Assembly (NCBI GenBank): GCA_038373885.1
Contig: JAWZYV010012270.1
Location: 124,001-188,000 of the forward strand
Source: Cheiracanthium punctorium
Lineage: Eukaryota; Arthropoda; Arachnida; Araneae; Cheiracanthiidae
Length of the DNA: 64,000 bases
Direction of reading: 5' to 3'
Part shown: positions 20,702-49,010 of the stretch, piece by piece
Layout: the number at the start of each line of letters is the position of its first letter
How positions within the stretch are numbered: position 1 is the first letter of the stretch
Notes under the pieces: generated by a model
The model's input: the letters and a program-made list of their open reading frames with translations, nothing else
What the model was told of the DNA's origin: nothing
Database searches by the model: none
Program-made: the position numbers and the translations under genes

Positions 20702-21132
20702 GACGCCTAGCAGCTTCAGCCTGTAAAAACCCCATTTCCATCCATCCGAACGACCGCCACCTTAATGAATCAGGCAAACGGCTTCTCCCAGACATTGCGG
20801 GACCCTACTGCCTGTTGTCAACGAATCTGCTAACAAAAGTTGTAAATCTACAAAAGTTGCACACGTAATTGCGAAAGCCTGATATTTTTCTCTCACTCAT
20901 ACATGCCTGTTCTGGTTCTTTTCAGTTAAAAAAAAAAAATGGTTACCTAGCGTTTTTGCATAAATTTGCATAAAGTTCATTTTTATCATTTATATAAACT
21001 ATAAATTTGATTGTTAGTGTCATTTTTTTATGGTGAGTTTCGAAAAACATGTTGTTCCTTAACTTTTGGAGGCCAGTGTATTTCGAGATAAAATACAAAT
21101 ACATCATTCTTCCAAGAATTTGAATATCAATG

Positions 21133-21349
21133 TACAGCCTCCAAAAAAAGTATTCGAGCAAGAGAGAAATTTCCTACGTTGGTTTCGTATATTAAAAATT
21201 ATTTATCATAGCATATGAATTAGGCTATGTATAAATATGACTTTCCATATTTCTATCAAGTTGTGCGTTTTTCAAGAACTCAATCATTATTCGCAAATCT
21301 AAAATAGGAAATTTCTCTCTTGCTCGAATACTTTTTTGGGAGGGTGTAC
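21133..21349. mobile_element. 217-bp MITE with Tc1/mariner-like ends
   Basis: TACAGCCTCCAAAAAAAGTA and its mirror TACTTTTTTGGGAGGGTGTA extend inward through TTCGAGCAAGAGAGAAATTTCC, giving inverted ends of about 42 bp. No coding content. Confidence 0.8.
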
Positions 21350-22110
21350 ACAGAACTGTTTTAATTTGCAATCTTGACGAGAACTGATTATCAATAATGC
21401 TAAAGCGCAAATCGCCAAAGAATTTTAGTTGCAGATCAGTTTTCATATCATTCTTTTTTGTGCTGCTTGTATTGGCGATTTTATTTAATTATTTATTTAT
21501 TTTGGTATGATAAAGGACATGATATGGCAATGACTAACTATTTTTCACCTTTTGTTTGAACTTGAAATTTCAATTTTCTTTTAATATTTTCTTAGTAATT
21601 AGTGTATTCAGTGCTGTGTAATTTGGGTTTATTTTTATATGGTACAGCTTTGGTATCATCCCTTTTTAGCACTGTTGTTATTGGCGACTTTTTTCTGCGC
21701 GATAAATGATATCACATGGGAAAGACTAGGCATTGTTTGCATTTTGTTCATGAAGGTAATATAGTATATTAGTATATTAAAATAATCGGCGACATTAATT
21801 TGTCGCCAAAATAAGAACATTCCAAAAAAGGAGATTTTTCAAAGTGACCATAGGTGGCAAATATCCAAGTTTTTTCATAATAACATTTTTAATTATTCCC
21901 CAGTAATTGACAAAGCATGGCTATTTGCCTCCACGGCGAGATGAAACATTTTGCTGTGCTAAATAACCTAATTTGCTAATGTATATGAATTTATGGAGAA
22001 CTGTTTTAATGGACAACCATAATGAGAAATGATTATCGATTACTCACAAGCACCAGTCGCCAAAAAATCACCAATCTTATAGTGGTGGCAAATATCCAAG
22101 TTGCGCCCAA
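21350..22110. repeat. repeat family with CGCCAAA / GGTGGCAAATATCCAAG motif
   Basis: Two partial copies, about 650 bp apart, share AACTGNTTTTAAT, GAGAANTGATTATC, CGCCAAA and TGGCAAATATCCAAG in order. Related text occurs at 17240-17320 and 27510-27790, where CGCCAAATAATGAAAA and TCGCCATNGGTGGCAA are repeated. The Tc1 element appears to have inserted into a copy, since the motif GGCGAGATGAAA sits next to its left end. Confidence 0.5.
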
Positions 22111-22114
22111 CAAT

Positions 22115-22902
22115 TATACAGGTTGTCCGAAATTGAACGACCCTATTTTAAAGTTGTCTAAAGACGCAACTATTGTTGAGAAAGTTATGAAATTTTGTGT
22201 AGGACATAATGAAGGTATGGGAATTTGTTTGAGAGAATAAAGAAATAGTTCAAATATTCGCCACCAGGGCGCGTTCCATGGCTCCCAGACCACAATCAAT
22301 GCGACTTTTGGCTTTGGGGGAATTTGAGTTTGAAACATTCGGTAAGTCGTGATAATCCAAAAACTTTTCCTGATCTTAAAGAAGCATTTCACAACATGTT
22401 CGTAACATTACTTCGAACACACTGCTATCAGCTGTGGAACAAGCATTCTTCCGATTCCGGTATTTGCATATTATCACGGCGGTCATTCCTGCCAAACTAT
22501 TTTTCCGTCAAATGTACTGACAAACTGCTGCCAATTGTATTCCAAACCATCAATAATTTCATGTGTCTGGCATTTATCCTGGCGAAAAATCGGTCGGCCT
22601 GGCGGACCGCCGAGATAATTGCGTAACTACAATTGACGAAAAAATAGTTTGGCTGGTCTGACCGCCGGTATAATACGTTAAGTACCGTATTGAGTAATAA
22701 TAAAAGTAGTTTAAATTAATTCAAAGCGACTCGATTATGACGCAATTTGGCACCATGCGCATGCCCAAAACATGGCACCAGGAAAAATTGCCAAATTGGT
22801 GGCCATACAGTTCTTTGCAATAGATCCTCTTGAACGTTTTTTAAGCGGAAGTAATTCGAAATGTAAAATATTTTCAGTGTCTCTCCTAACTTAATTGCTT
22901 AC
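22115..22902. other. stretch without recognised features
   Basis: A 100-codon + ORF (22324-22626) has no recognisable family and no splice context. TAATTGCG and CGGTCNGACCGCC-like text around 22560-22680 is locally mirrored and may be a small MITE. Confidence 0.3.
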
Positions 22903-23083
22903 CTAGTTCGGTTGTAACTTCCTTCGGCTCTTTCTTTTTCTTTTTCTCTTTCGACATTAACGCCGAGGATCTGCGCTTTTTCGTCGTAGCCATCTCTTTT
23001 AAGTGCTTGTTTGTCTTTCTCCTGACTTCTTTCAGATAAACTGGCGGCGGAGTGTTAAAACCTTTATCTGCTGTATTTCCCAT
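22903..23083 (-). CDS. first coding exon of a PDE10A/PDE11A-like gene
   Basis: ATG in a good context (GTACAATGG) opens a 60-codon frame beginning MGNTADKGFNTPPPVYLKEV and becoming lysine-rich (KEKKKKKEPKEV). It ends GAACTAG|GTAAGC, leaving one base that completes GAT with exon 2 at 16133-16246. Five following candidate exons on the same strand keep the phase: 16133-16246, 10190-10239, 9164-9199, 5205-5347 and 2870-2956. The intron to exon 2 holds the mariner and Tc1 elements. No GAF or HD catalytic motif is reached inside the window, so the gene name is provisional. Confidence 0.5.
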
Positions 23084-23639
23084 TGTACCGGATTGCAGAA
23101 ATACCTCAGCTAAACAGAGAATTTTGCTTCTATACACCGTCTTTTAAGAAAGTTAATTCACAAGACTTTAAATTTTAAAATAAATAGAAAAGGTTTCTGC
23201 CAGTATCAAAAATTGAGAAACTTCCGCTATTTTTCAAGGAAAATTGTGCACCATGGAGCACGAAGTTAGAATTTTAGAGGTTTCACTTCCCTCAAAAAAT
23301 TGACTACCGCCAGTCGTGCATACGTGCAACCATAGAGGTGTGAATACAAGAAGGTGACATTCATATCTCTATCTGAAAATGCTTGCTGTAAGTGATACAG
23401 CCCTCATTTTTGTGCCACAAATTTAACCTTGGACTCAAAACCTCATTCATTTGACCTGGCTCTGACTCAAAAATTACGTCAGGAAGTAATTTTAAAATTT
23501 CAAACTACGTGATGTCAGGTGAAGGGTGTGGAGACTGAGGCCCATGACCTTTTTGCTAATTTAGCAGTTTCAGTAAAAAAGTCAAATTAATAAGACAGTT
23601 ATGGGGAGGCCTGTTGAGGCGTGTGCTTATCCTCCAGAG
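23084..23639. other. upstream region of the - strand gene, nothing recognised
   Basis: This would hold the promoter and 5' untranslated region of the - strand PDE-like gene. No clear core promoter motif was seen. A possible splice acceptor (TTTAG) near 23115 would allow an upstream non-coding exon. Confidence 0.3.
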
Positions 23640-24005
23640 TACTCCCCCTCCAGTGTCTCTAGGCACAAAAACGAGCAGGAAATCTGACGGTTCGACCTGA
23701 TTTGGTCTTCTTTTCAGAATCTGGGATCCGCTGGATGGGAACTGGATTGAAAGGACAACTGGACTTTTCGGAATCTGGAATCTGTTGAACGGGGTTCTGG
23801 TAGGAAGGATTGCTTGACTGAAGAAGGAAGGATGGTTTCAGTCAGTCGATGGAGACAGTTGATTCTTTACCCTTCTCATCCAGAACGAACAGTTTCGTTG
23901 AGTGTGACAAGACTTTGTAAGGTCCATCGTACACTGGCTGTAGGGGTTTCCTCACAGCATCATGTCTTTGTAAAGACGTGTATGCACGAATCGAGTTCAC
24001 GAATC
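23640..24005 (-). pseudogene. Gypsy-type LTR retrotransposon pol fragment (integrase C-terminal tail)
   Basis: The reverse strand contains PVYDGPYKVLSHSTK followed by KGKESTVSID. This is the pattern of the region after the Gypsy integrase core, where the host-facing C-terminal end of Pol lies. A stop follows soon after and the upstream pol sequence ends abruptly at about 24005, where unrelated sequence begins. No LTR was identified. It is a dead fragment. Confidence 0.65.
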
Positions 24006-24105
24006 GAACACACATTCTCCTTCTCGCCTACAGCGACAGATGGCGCCAGCACCGACCTCTCCATCTCTCGCGCACCGAACTCTCCATCTCTTGCTCGGCT
24101 CTTTC

Positions 24106-24223
24106 AAAGTCCGCAACGAGCGGCAGCGACCTTGCCAAAGTCCACAACGATTGGCAGCGACCTCATAAAGTCCGCAACGGGTGGCAGCAACCTCACAAAG
24201 CCCAACACGAGTGGCAGCGTCCC
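24106..24223. repeat. 30-bp minisatellite, four units
   Basis: Four consecutive variants of AAAGTCCGCAACGAGTGGCA followed by GCGACCTCAC, spaced 30-31 bp. Units differ by several substitutions. It produces overlapping ORFs in several frames that should not be read as genes. Confidence 0.8.
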
Positions 24224-24254
24224 ATAACTCTTGGAACATTGTTCGTCAGCCTCC

Positions 24255-24430
24255 GACTGACTCGGCCTAGGGGTGGTGTAGTGTAGCGGCACGAAGATCG
24301 CCTCCGCGCACACAACACCCGGCAATTGAAGGCCGGTCAAACGGGGTACCTTTTGGCCGAGCTGGATTGCGCCTCATTCCACCACCCAGAGTCCTTGGGT
24401 TCAAACCCAGCTCTCGCCACACGCTCTCCC
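24255..24430 (+). mobile_element. tRNA-derived SINE
   Basis: TTTTGGCCGAGCTGGATTGC resembles an A box and GGTTCAAACCC at 24398-24408 is a canonical B box, with tRNA-like spacing. A preceding segment (GTAGTGTAGCGGCACGAAG) may belong to the same unit. The cloverleaf is not intact. Confidence 0.5.
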
Positions 24431-24638
24431 TACACAGTATTGTTAACGCAGGAAAATCAATTTCTGACAGCAAACAAAAAATACACAGAAATCTGCGTTT
24501 TTACTTTATATAAAATAATCCGTGAACGAAGTAACAAGTGACTCAGAAGCCATGAATTAAGAACTGCAGTATGCACAAACTGCTTTTGAAGAAAAACATA
24601 GTGAAAGCATAGTTTCTTCAATTCCGCAAAGTAAATTT

Positions 24639-24833
24639 CAGAGCCTGATTATGACCAATAGGGGCCCCGGGCATTGATGAATTTGCCCCCTCCCATCTAC
24701 GAAATTTGTTTTATTTTTAATAAAATTTTGATATAAAAAAGAATATTTCAGAACGACATTCGATATTGGGGGCCTTTTCGAGCCAGGGGCCCTGGGCAAA
24801 GTCCCGATTTACCTATGTGATAATAAGGCTCTG
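24639..24833. mobile_element. MITE of the CAGAGCCT...GGGGCCC family
   Basis: The ends CAGAGCCTGATTATG and ATAATAAGGCTCTG are inverted. The interior carries GGGGCCCCGGGCATTGATGA and GGGGCCCTGGGCAAAGTCCC. Relatives are at 54586-54800, 56423-56606 and 61169-61352. The 8 bases on either side do not match at this copy. Confidence 0.7.
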
Positions 24834-25488
24834 CGTATTATCCGATGTTCATAACATTAATTTAGAATCTAAAATGATGGGGAAAATAAAATTGTACTCA
24901 GTAACCGGAGAGACGCACTAACGAGCGCCCCCCACCCCTGGATACGTTGCTAGACTGCAGTCTTTGCAAGTGCATTTCTTTTTCACTTAGTCACAATATC
25001 AACGGAATTTTGTAAATTCCAAGATTTCTAGAAAAACCCACTCCGGAGGATGCATCGGAACCTGATACAGTGGTGTAGAATGGGGAAAAGGTACATTTGT
25101 TTGATGAAGCAACAAATGGATAAGAATGGGCTGGGAAGGAAAACTGGAGGACCACTCCTAGTAGCAATAACCCATCGGTCGATGAGAGGCGGGTGAGTTT
25201 AATCCGAATAGAAGGAGCAATGGCCGATCACGGCTTTTCATCCAAAAAAGGGGGAATTTTTATCGGCAACAGGTACAAAATGTCCGCTCGGGGGGCTATA
25301 AAGCCGATCATCGTTTCCCGATGACTCCGATGAAATAACGAAAAGAAACCGATAAACTGTTTAAAATATATTTGTTAATAAAAAATAAACGACTGGCAGC
25401 AAAATTTTCAAAAAATGTCCGTTCTGTTTATTATGTTTTCGTTTTTTGGATGCTAACTTTCCGTTTTTCGGAAAAAAAGTTCTACCTC

Positions 25489-25548
25489 CACCGTGCCCTA
25501 ACCCTGAGTGTACGGAGTCACAGGCTAGCAATCTACCACAAGGCCATC
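25489..25548 (-). other. tRNA-like module inside the transposon, different from copy 1
   Basis: The reverse strand reads GGCCTTGTGGTAGATTGCTA (A-box-like) and, 30 bases later, CAGGGTTAGGGCAC (a weak B box). It occupies the same place as 6876-6935 of copy 1, between flanks that agree almost perfectly. The module itself differs along most of its length. Confidence 0.4.
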
Positions 25549-27060
25549 CGGACTTCTCAATCAGCTAAAGATTGAACTACCGGTTATTTTAGTCTCAGAT
25601 TGGGACTTTCGGTGAAATTTTGACAAAGTGCTGTTCAGCTATTATTAATAATAGTCAAATTATTCGATTGGTAAGAAATTAATTTCACTTTTTACCAATG
25701 TATGTAAGTAACAACAACATTGTTTTTTATTAAAAAAAATATAGCAAATTGTATAGAAATTTTAGTGTGATTTTAACTTTCATATTTCTTGGATAACTTT
25801 TAAAAATTAACTGATTTCTCTTCTTGCTGTTTACACTAATGAGGTTTCAAAAGAGTTGCTCATTTTAATGAAGTTTCTGTTATTCTTATAATGCAGCTAA
25901 CGCTCAAATAGATTTTCTTTTCTTTTTTTTAACATAGTTTTTTTAATTATTTAAATATTACAAACGATTTCATATAATAAACACTTACTCTCTATTCTAA
26001 AAAAAAGTAAAGGCCGCTGGCGCTGTCAAAGCTTGTCAGCGTATCTCCTCTTAAACCGTGGGGATTTGAGTTTCGACTAAGGTGCCCACAGATTCAAAAA
26101 GTTCCGAGGAACCTGCTAAGCTGAGTTAAATTTCGAAAATCGAATTATTTTAGAAGATATTAATAAAAAACTGAAAAAATAAACAGAATGGTTGCCAGAT
26201 TTGGCATAAAATCATTCATTCCTTTGCAACAAAGCGTTTCCAAGTATCTAGAATCGTGTGAAATTTACAAACATGAGTAAGAATTACGCCCATTTTGCGC
26301 CAAAATAAAAACTATCTTTCTTCTTCTTCTATATTAATAAAACAATGTGTAAACTGTTAGTTAGTTAATTTGAATGTGTCTCGCGGTGATCGTAGACCTA
26401 CCAAATTTTGTACGGAAATTTTCCATGACAGTTCCCGACACACCTCGAAGCGATTTTTTCAAAATTCGAATTATTTTAAGAGATATCGATAAAAAACGTA
26501 TCGCAAAAGGCTAATTTTTGCTTTCCGCCATTTCGTAATTGTAACCCCACAGTGGAAAAAAAAAGCGACATTTAAGCTTATCTAGGTTGCCACATTCGGC
26601 AAGTTTATTAAATGATTCAGACTCTTGAAGTAAAAATAAAAGAATAACGATTTTTTTTTTTTTTGTCTAGATTATTTGTAAGGCTTTTTTTAAATTAAAA
26701 TATCGTGTGCATGGGAAATCAGAGCAGGAATGAAATGTTTTATACTCAAAAGAAACATATTTAAAAATTTTCTGAGACTAAAATGTGCAACTTTTTAATT
26801 TGGCGAAAAATTAAACGGTTTTGTGCGATTTTGAGGAGATGATTCTAATGCTTGGCGCAAGTTATCGCAATTTATCGTCTGCTGAATACACCTGAGAATA
26901 AGGTTTTGAAATTTTCATTCAGTTGGAATTGTGCATTTTTCTGTGCAGATTTTCTCCATCTATTAATGACTATGTCATTTTATCTCTCATCCCCTTTATT
27001 GAAAATTGTATGAAAAACGTGTCCCAAAAATGCGACATAAAAGTATGCCACATAATTTTA

Positions 27061-27240
27061 CATATATTTAAATACCATTAGTTCACAACAGCTTTAATCT
27101 ATTGTTACAATATTTCGTAAGCTACAGAATATGCTTCATATGTATTTTTTGCATATATTTAAATACTATTAGTTCACAACAGCTTTAATCTATTGTTACA
27201 ATATTTCGTAAGCTGTAGAATAGGCATCACCTGTGTTTTT
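27061..27240. repeat. 91-bp tandem duplication
   Basis: CATATATTTAAATACCATTA starting at 27061 recurs at 27152 with only a few changes, and the match continues through TTCGTAAGCT. Two units are present. Confidence 0.88.
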
Positions 27241-28822
27241 CTATAAATAGGTTACAATAATATGAAATAAGTAACTCAAAATGTGTTACACAAAGTTGAC
27301 AATTTTCAAATAGTAAGTTCGCTTAGACAACAGGAGTTTAGAATTAGCGATTATTCGTTTTTCCAAAACAGAATAACTAATATCTTGAAAATGAAAAATA
27401 ATTAAAATGCAGATTATTTTAAAGCCGGTTCGGTCCAGCTGGATTATTTGCTACCAGTAGAAATATTTAGCGGCGTTAACTATGCCATTATAGCAGTTAT
27501 AGTACACTTTGGATATTTGCTAGCGCGACGAGATGGTATAATTCGTGATGCTAAGTACGCCAATCTGCAAACGATTATATAAATGAAAATATGAATAACA
27601 GTTTTCCGGTAACCTTAAATGAATAGTAATTATAGGTTGTGAGCATGTGTAAACGCCAAATAATGAAAAGTCGCCATTGGTGGCAAGCTATCCTATCTGT
27701 TCCGTAGCTTTTATTAACTATTCATGTACGCAAGTCGCCAAATAATGAAAAATCGCCATGGGTGGCAAATTTGCAAGGTGTCCAATAGGTTTTACATTAT
27801 TAAAAATACAGCTGAAACAGATTTTCTGATTTTATTATGCTTTAGCTCCTAATTAATATAACTTTTGAATGGCAATACTAAATATCATTGTGTTTCTGAG
27901 GAGTACAAATAATTTTTACAGTGATTATTAGCGGAGTCCGCACTCCAGGTGGAGTATAGCTCAGGACCCGTACAACACGGATTCCCATAACAAAATATCT
28001 TCCGTGTTATGAGGGGGAGGGGGTCTACTGTAGTGTGAAGTTTAAATTTTTATGTATCAATGAACTTGAACATGCAAGAACCATGAAATGTGTAGCTCAG
28101 TAACATTCTATCTGATCCAATCTTCGGGTTTTGTCTGTTGAAATTATGTCTTTTTTACGAATAAGCCTTATTAGGGGCCGAATGCCTCATACGAAAAACG
28201 AGCGTAGCGAGTCTGGGGGCCTTGTCCCCTAGTTTTGTAAATATTTCTTTGCAAATCCAAATTTTGTGAGAGGGGAATGTTGTGTTGTTAGTATGTTGAA
28301 AAAATTGCCCTTTTTGATATATCTTCCCCTCCCCAATCACCCTTTTTGAAAAGAAATGTAAACGCCGGTTCGCAAGTACGCTTCCAGTAATTTAAAATGA
28401 CCAATGACTCCAGTGGGGGCAAGGAGAGATCCCACCCCCCTGCCCCATCCCAACACCAATATAAGAAATTTGAAGTAAATTATGCGATTAATTCAAGAAT
28501 TGTTCAAAATTTCCCTTAGATTATGCAAAGGCACATCTAAATTACGCAAATATATATACGACTTTAGGTAAAATGTAAACCAGTGGGACACCTGCAAGGC
28601 CCGATGACTATAGAGCTGCAGTTTCGGATAAAAAATTGTTTGTCGGTTTCCTATCGGCGAAATTGCTCGTCTAGATCACCTCCATGCATGAATAAAAATT
28701 CATCTATTGCAGAAAATCAAAAGTGCTCTTGCCGATCTCTTAATTCGATGAGTCGGTGTCGGTGAGTTAACGATTAGTGGATGAACGCCCATGCAGAAAA
28801 CGAGCAGTCATTGCTACTAGGG

Positions 28823-29341
28823 ACATCAGTGGCAATAACTCTCGTTAAACCTCTGACCCGATAACTATCCAACAAGATTCCGCAAATGCATTTGCAACGA
28901 GATCACAAACTTTAAGAAAAAGCATATTTGCTTCACATTATTCCCGAAGTGATTCCCAGGATGGAATGGAAATACACCTTTTGGAAACATGCAGGATCTC
29001 TGAGATTGCGAATGAATTTGCGGAATCTTTTCGGGTTCCGATACTGATATCGTATTCCGATGTGATGTTGTACGATCACCATATAAATTATCAAAATAAG
29101 AGTTCTTGGAATTTTTTTCTTATTTCGTCATGCAATCAAGGAAACAAGCTTTGTGGGAAACATTTGTGAAGGTGTCAATCCTGGTGGTTCGAAAAAAAGG
29201 TCATTGAAATAGCCTTAACGTATCAAATTTTTAAAATGATATAAAATTCATAAAAGCTTCGCAGAAAAATACTGTAGCTATCAAGAAATTTAATTTTTTA
29301 CAATTTTTTTAATACTTTTGAAATGATTGTTGGCCACTGGC
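28823..29341. other. intergenic stretch before REEP, nothing recognised
   Basis: AT-rich sequence without exons or repeat ends, leading into the REEP promoter. Confidence 0.35.
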
Positions 29342-29420
29342 CACGTGACGTTTAAAATATATTGTCATTGGAGGCGGGCAACAGTACAGTACTCCGCTGC
29401 TTTTGTTTCATGTGATTTGA
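29342..29420 (+). promoter_or_regulatory. probable promoter of the REEP5/6 gene
   Basis: CACGTGAC (E-box/CLEAR-like) at 29342-29349, an inverted CCAAT box (ATTGG) near 29367 and a GC box (AGGCGGGC) near 29372 lie together 120-180 bases upstream of the ATG. Local GC content rises. The combination suits a housekeeping promoter. The transcription start cannot be placed. Confidence 0.45.
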
Positions 29421-29520
29421 TCGTGTTCGTGTCGCTCTTTTAATAGTTAAATCACCTTTACTCTGCAAACAACCCTGCTATAAATTTTATTTACCACAAT
29501 TTGTTAGCTGCACCTTCAAA

Positions 29521-46076
<16,556 letters not shown>

Positions 46077-46470
46077 ATAACTACTTGAATTTATAGCCTC
46101 AACAAATCTGCAGAGGTGATGAAGGTGGCTTATTGATGGATTGTTTTCAATTACATTTTAATTTAGTACCTGTATTTTTTCTTGGTGTTTATTTTATGTA
46201 AATAAGTACTAACTTTTAATGTGATAAATTTTTGGATTGGAAATGCTGTATTATGTGCCATTTCTTTGTAGCCTTGTAAAATTGCTTTTTTTTAGTTCAG
46301 CGAATTATACAGTTTTACTCAGGTTTTCAAAGTATTGCTCCTATTTGTTATCAACTACATCTGTATCGCATAGGTATTTACGAATTGTCCATAATGTCAC
46401 ATTTTATGGTGCATTGGAAAAGTTATTTTTGACATTATGTAGTTCCAAAGTTATTGCCTTGCAATTTGCT

Positions 46471-46482
46471 AATAAAAATAAA
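46471..46482 (+). promoter_or_regulatory. polyadenylation signals of the REEP gene
   Basis: Two consecutive AATAAA hexamers about 400 bases beyond the stop codon, followed by a T-rich tract. A third AATAAA near 46964 could serve a longer 3' end. Confidence 0.5.
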
Positions 46483-48956
46483 TTTTAATGTTTCATTTTG
46501 TGTTATTTATGTGACATACAGCAAGCCTGCTTTGTCATTGATCAAATACTTGATTATATTCACCTCACTTGTTGTGACAATTGGGTTTATAACTGTAGGA
46601 AGCCAAGCCAATCAGTAATTCTAATAATTGACTTCAGCCTTGCATAAAGAATAACTGTTAAAATAACTAAATACTTTTAAATCTATATTTACAAATTTGG
46701 CTAGTTTAAATGTAAATGCCAACTCTAAATAATACTTATGCTACTACTTTACACAAAATCTATAGGCCATTCAATTTTATCTTGTGACATTGCATCATTC
46801 GCTTTTCATTGTTGATCTAATATCAGTCATGTAACTGAATTCAAGAGTTATGCTTGGGTTAGCAACCTACCGCTCTCACATGGCATCGTATAGTCTATTC
46901 CATTTATTTATTGCTATTACAACTTGCTTGTAATGTCATGTTTGAACTTAAATTTTAATGCCAATAAATATTTTCTAACAGTGTGAAGTGATTATTTTTT
47001 GATTGAATATTGTTTGATTAGCTCTTTTTCCTTTGGGATCTCGCTGATTTGGTGGGAGAGCTCCCCCCCCCCCCCCCCTTCCCAACCATCTCTGCCCAGA
47101 TCTCTGTTCTAGATTAATACACTGATCTTATTGGTCAATATTAATTTTCTTTTATATCTATCCTGACCACATAGTGCCATGTTTGCTCTTCTTGCCTTTG
47201 TTCAAATATAATCTAGTGCTTGGCTCTTTATGTCCTGTTGTAAACTTTGTGCCATTAAATCACAACCGAACAACCTTTGAGATCTCCTCCACTCCCTCCA
47301 ATCATTTATTGTCGGATAACTACTACTGATTTACACTATCAATTTTAAACAAGGAAGTAATTATCTAAGGATTTTTCTTGAGTGATCTAATTTGTAATCT
47401 TAAAAAAGCCACCAAAATCTCTACATTCCAGCAGACTGATAATACAAATGAACATGCGAACAGTTTTTGCTGAAAATTTTCAAAGTTTGCAGGCAGCTTT
47501 AATAATAAATCATGTTTTTGTTTGATTTTGCTAAATGATCAATCAATATAAACAATTTTCAGATGTGCCAAGTCTCAGGATTTCGGCCTAAGTCTCAGGC
47601 TTTTTGATCCTATTTTGGCTCTCGGTATTTTTCTCAAGCTTTTTAAGGAAATTTGCCGTTTCTATTTAAACTCTTAATTTTTTTTTTTTTTTACCAGGTT
47701 TGTGTTATCAATTCTTGTCTAAAGTTTCAGGCTCTACAACCCAAGAGCATTTGATTTGAAATGAATTGGAAATGGTTCCCAAAAATTAAATTACATAAAT
47801 GAATGTTCATTATGTTATGCTAATTGTTTATTTAGAGGGACACTAAAAGTTTTAAGCTGATGAGATTAAGTCTTTTTGATAATATAGTATTTCAATTTTT
47901 TATGTTACATTTGTATGTAGATTTTCGATAGGAAGTTTCTTGCATATTTTGACTGATGTTTCATATTTTCTTATATCTAGTGATAAATTTTTGAAGCTGA
48001 ATTTATTTATATTATACAAATCAACAGTAGTTGAATACTGCAGCGTACATGCATGGCATTTAAGAAACAAATTATTTATGTATTGATGTGTTTGTGCATT
48101 TTTTGGTGAAAAATATATGCATAAGAAATCTCAGGCTTTTGAAAAGTAGGAGATCTTGGGGTATTTTGATATCTGAAACTTGTCACGCCTGAATTTTATT
48201 TTATTCATTTATACTACTTTTATTGCAATAATTTTACTTTAAAATAAGGTGGTTTGCTATTGGCAGCAATATAGGGCTTGGGAGGCACATTTCTTTTTTT
48301 GCAGAAAACTTACGAAATTATGAGTATGCAGTTCTCAACTGCCTTCCACTAAAAGGAAGCAAATATATATAATAAATGTGTCTGGTCGAAAAGCAGCTGA
48401 GCTCCAATGTCTTTCTTCTGGTCCTGTCCTTTGTAAAATATAGGAGCATCCTTTCAAAGTGTAAAAATTTATGTTGCACCATAAGTGTAGTGTGAGAAAG
48501 AGGAGGAGGGTAATTCTGTAAGGGGAGGAAAAAACCCTTCAAGCATTATTTTTTAAGTTTTAGAATTTTTTTTTTTTAAACGCTTTATTTCGAAATGCGA
48601 CTACTCTATATATGGTGTGATAATAGTGCAGACTACTGCAGTAGTAACTAAAACAAATATTTTAAACTAGTGAAACAGCATGTTTATAACATGGCTGCTT
48701 GCACAGGCATAATTTTTATTAAGTGTTTCACAAAAACATTTCAAATGCACATCTTTTAATTAAAATTTGACTTTAATATATATATATCTCATATGTTTGT
48801 ATGCGTGTTTGTTACTCATTCATGCTGAGTCGGTTCGACTGATTCGGATAAAATTTGGAGTAAAGACGGTTAAAGTCCGGGATTAACATAGAGGCTACTT
48901 TTATCGCACAAAAAAAACCACTGTTCCTATAATATGCAAAAAACTGTCTTATCTTC
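46483..48956. other. intergenic region after REEP, no gene recognised
   Basis: A segment around 47560-48190 has AAGTCTCAGGCTTTTTGA-type motifs mirrored by CTCAGGCTTTTGAAA and CACGCCTG, possibly a diverged MITE. Short C and T runs occur. No ORF with support. Confidence 0.35.
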
Positions 48957-48971
48957 CCCCCCCCCCCCCCC

Positions 48972-49006
<35 letters not shown>
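48957..49006. repeat. poly-C / poly-A tract
   Basis: About 15 C followed by more than 30 A. Low complexity; possible assembly or length-variation hotspot. Confidence 0.9.

Positions 49007-49010
<4 letters not shown>

Larger units (their letters stand above)
17321..21078 (-). mobile_element. Tc1-like element split by three later insertions
   Basis: The ends CACTGGCCTCCAAAAGTTAA (17321) and TTAACTTTTGGAGGCCAGTG (ending 21078) are exact inverted repeats, followed on the right by TA. The transposase lies on the - strand in three pieces: 19913-20181, 19247-19311 and 17582-18140. Removing the hAT elements 18194-19238 and 19320-19904 brings the pieces back into order. A piggyBac-type MITE (20182-20701) sits upstream of the gene within the element. 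Confidence 0.85.
25157..28822. mobile_element. CCCTAGTAGC-ended DNA transposon, copy 2 (3.7 kb, reverse orientation)
   Basis: The left end CCTAGTAGCAATAACCCATC is the mirror of the right end of copy 1, and the right end TCATTGCTACTAGGG mirrors its left. 25157-25985 and 28412-28822 align to copy 1 in reverse. The intervening 2.4 kb (about 25990-28410) is absent from copy 1, so copy 1 is deleted or copy 2 carries an insert. No transposase is recognisable in the extra DNA, which holds a 91-bp tandem duplication and CGCCAAA-type repeats. Confidence 0.75.

Noticed and set aside
23814..24286. Overlapping ORFs of more than 100 codons on both strands
   Set aside because: They run across a Gypsy fragment, a 30-bp minisatellite and a SINE; the open frames arise from the repeats.
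24639..24833. 8-bp target duplication for this MITE
   Set aside because: Outer bases GTAAATTT and CGTATTAT do not match, so no duplication is claimed.
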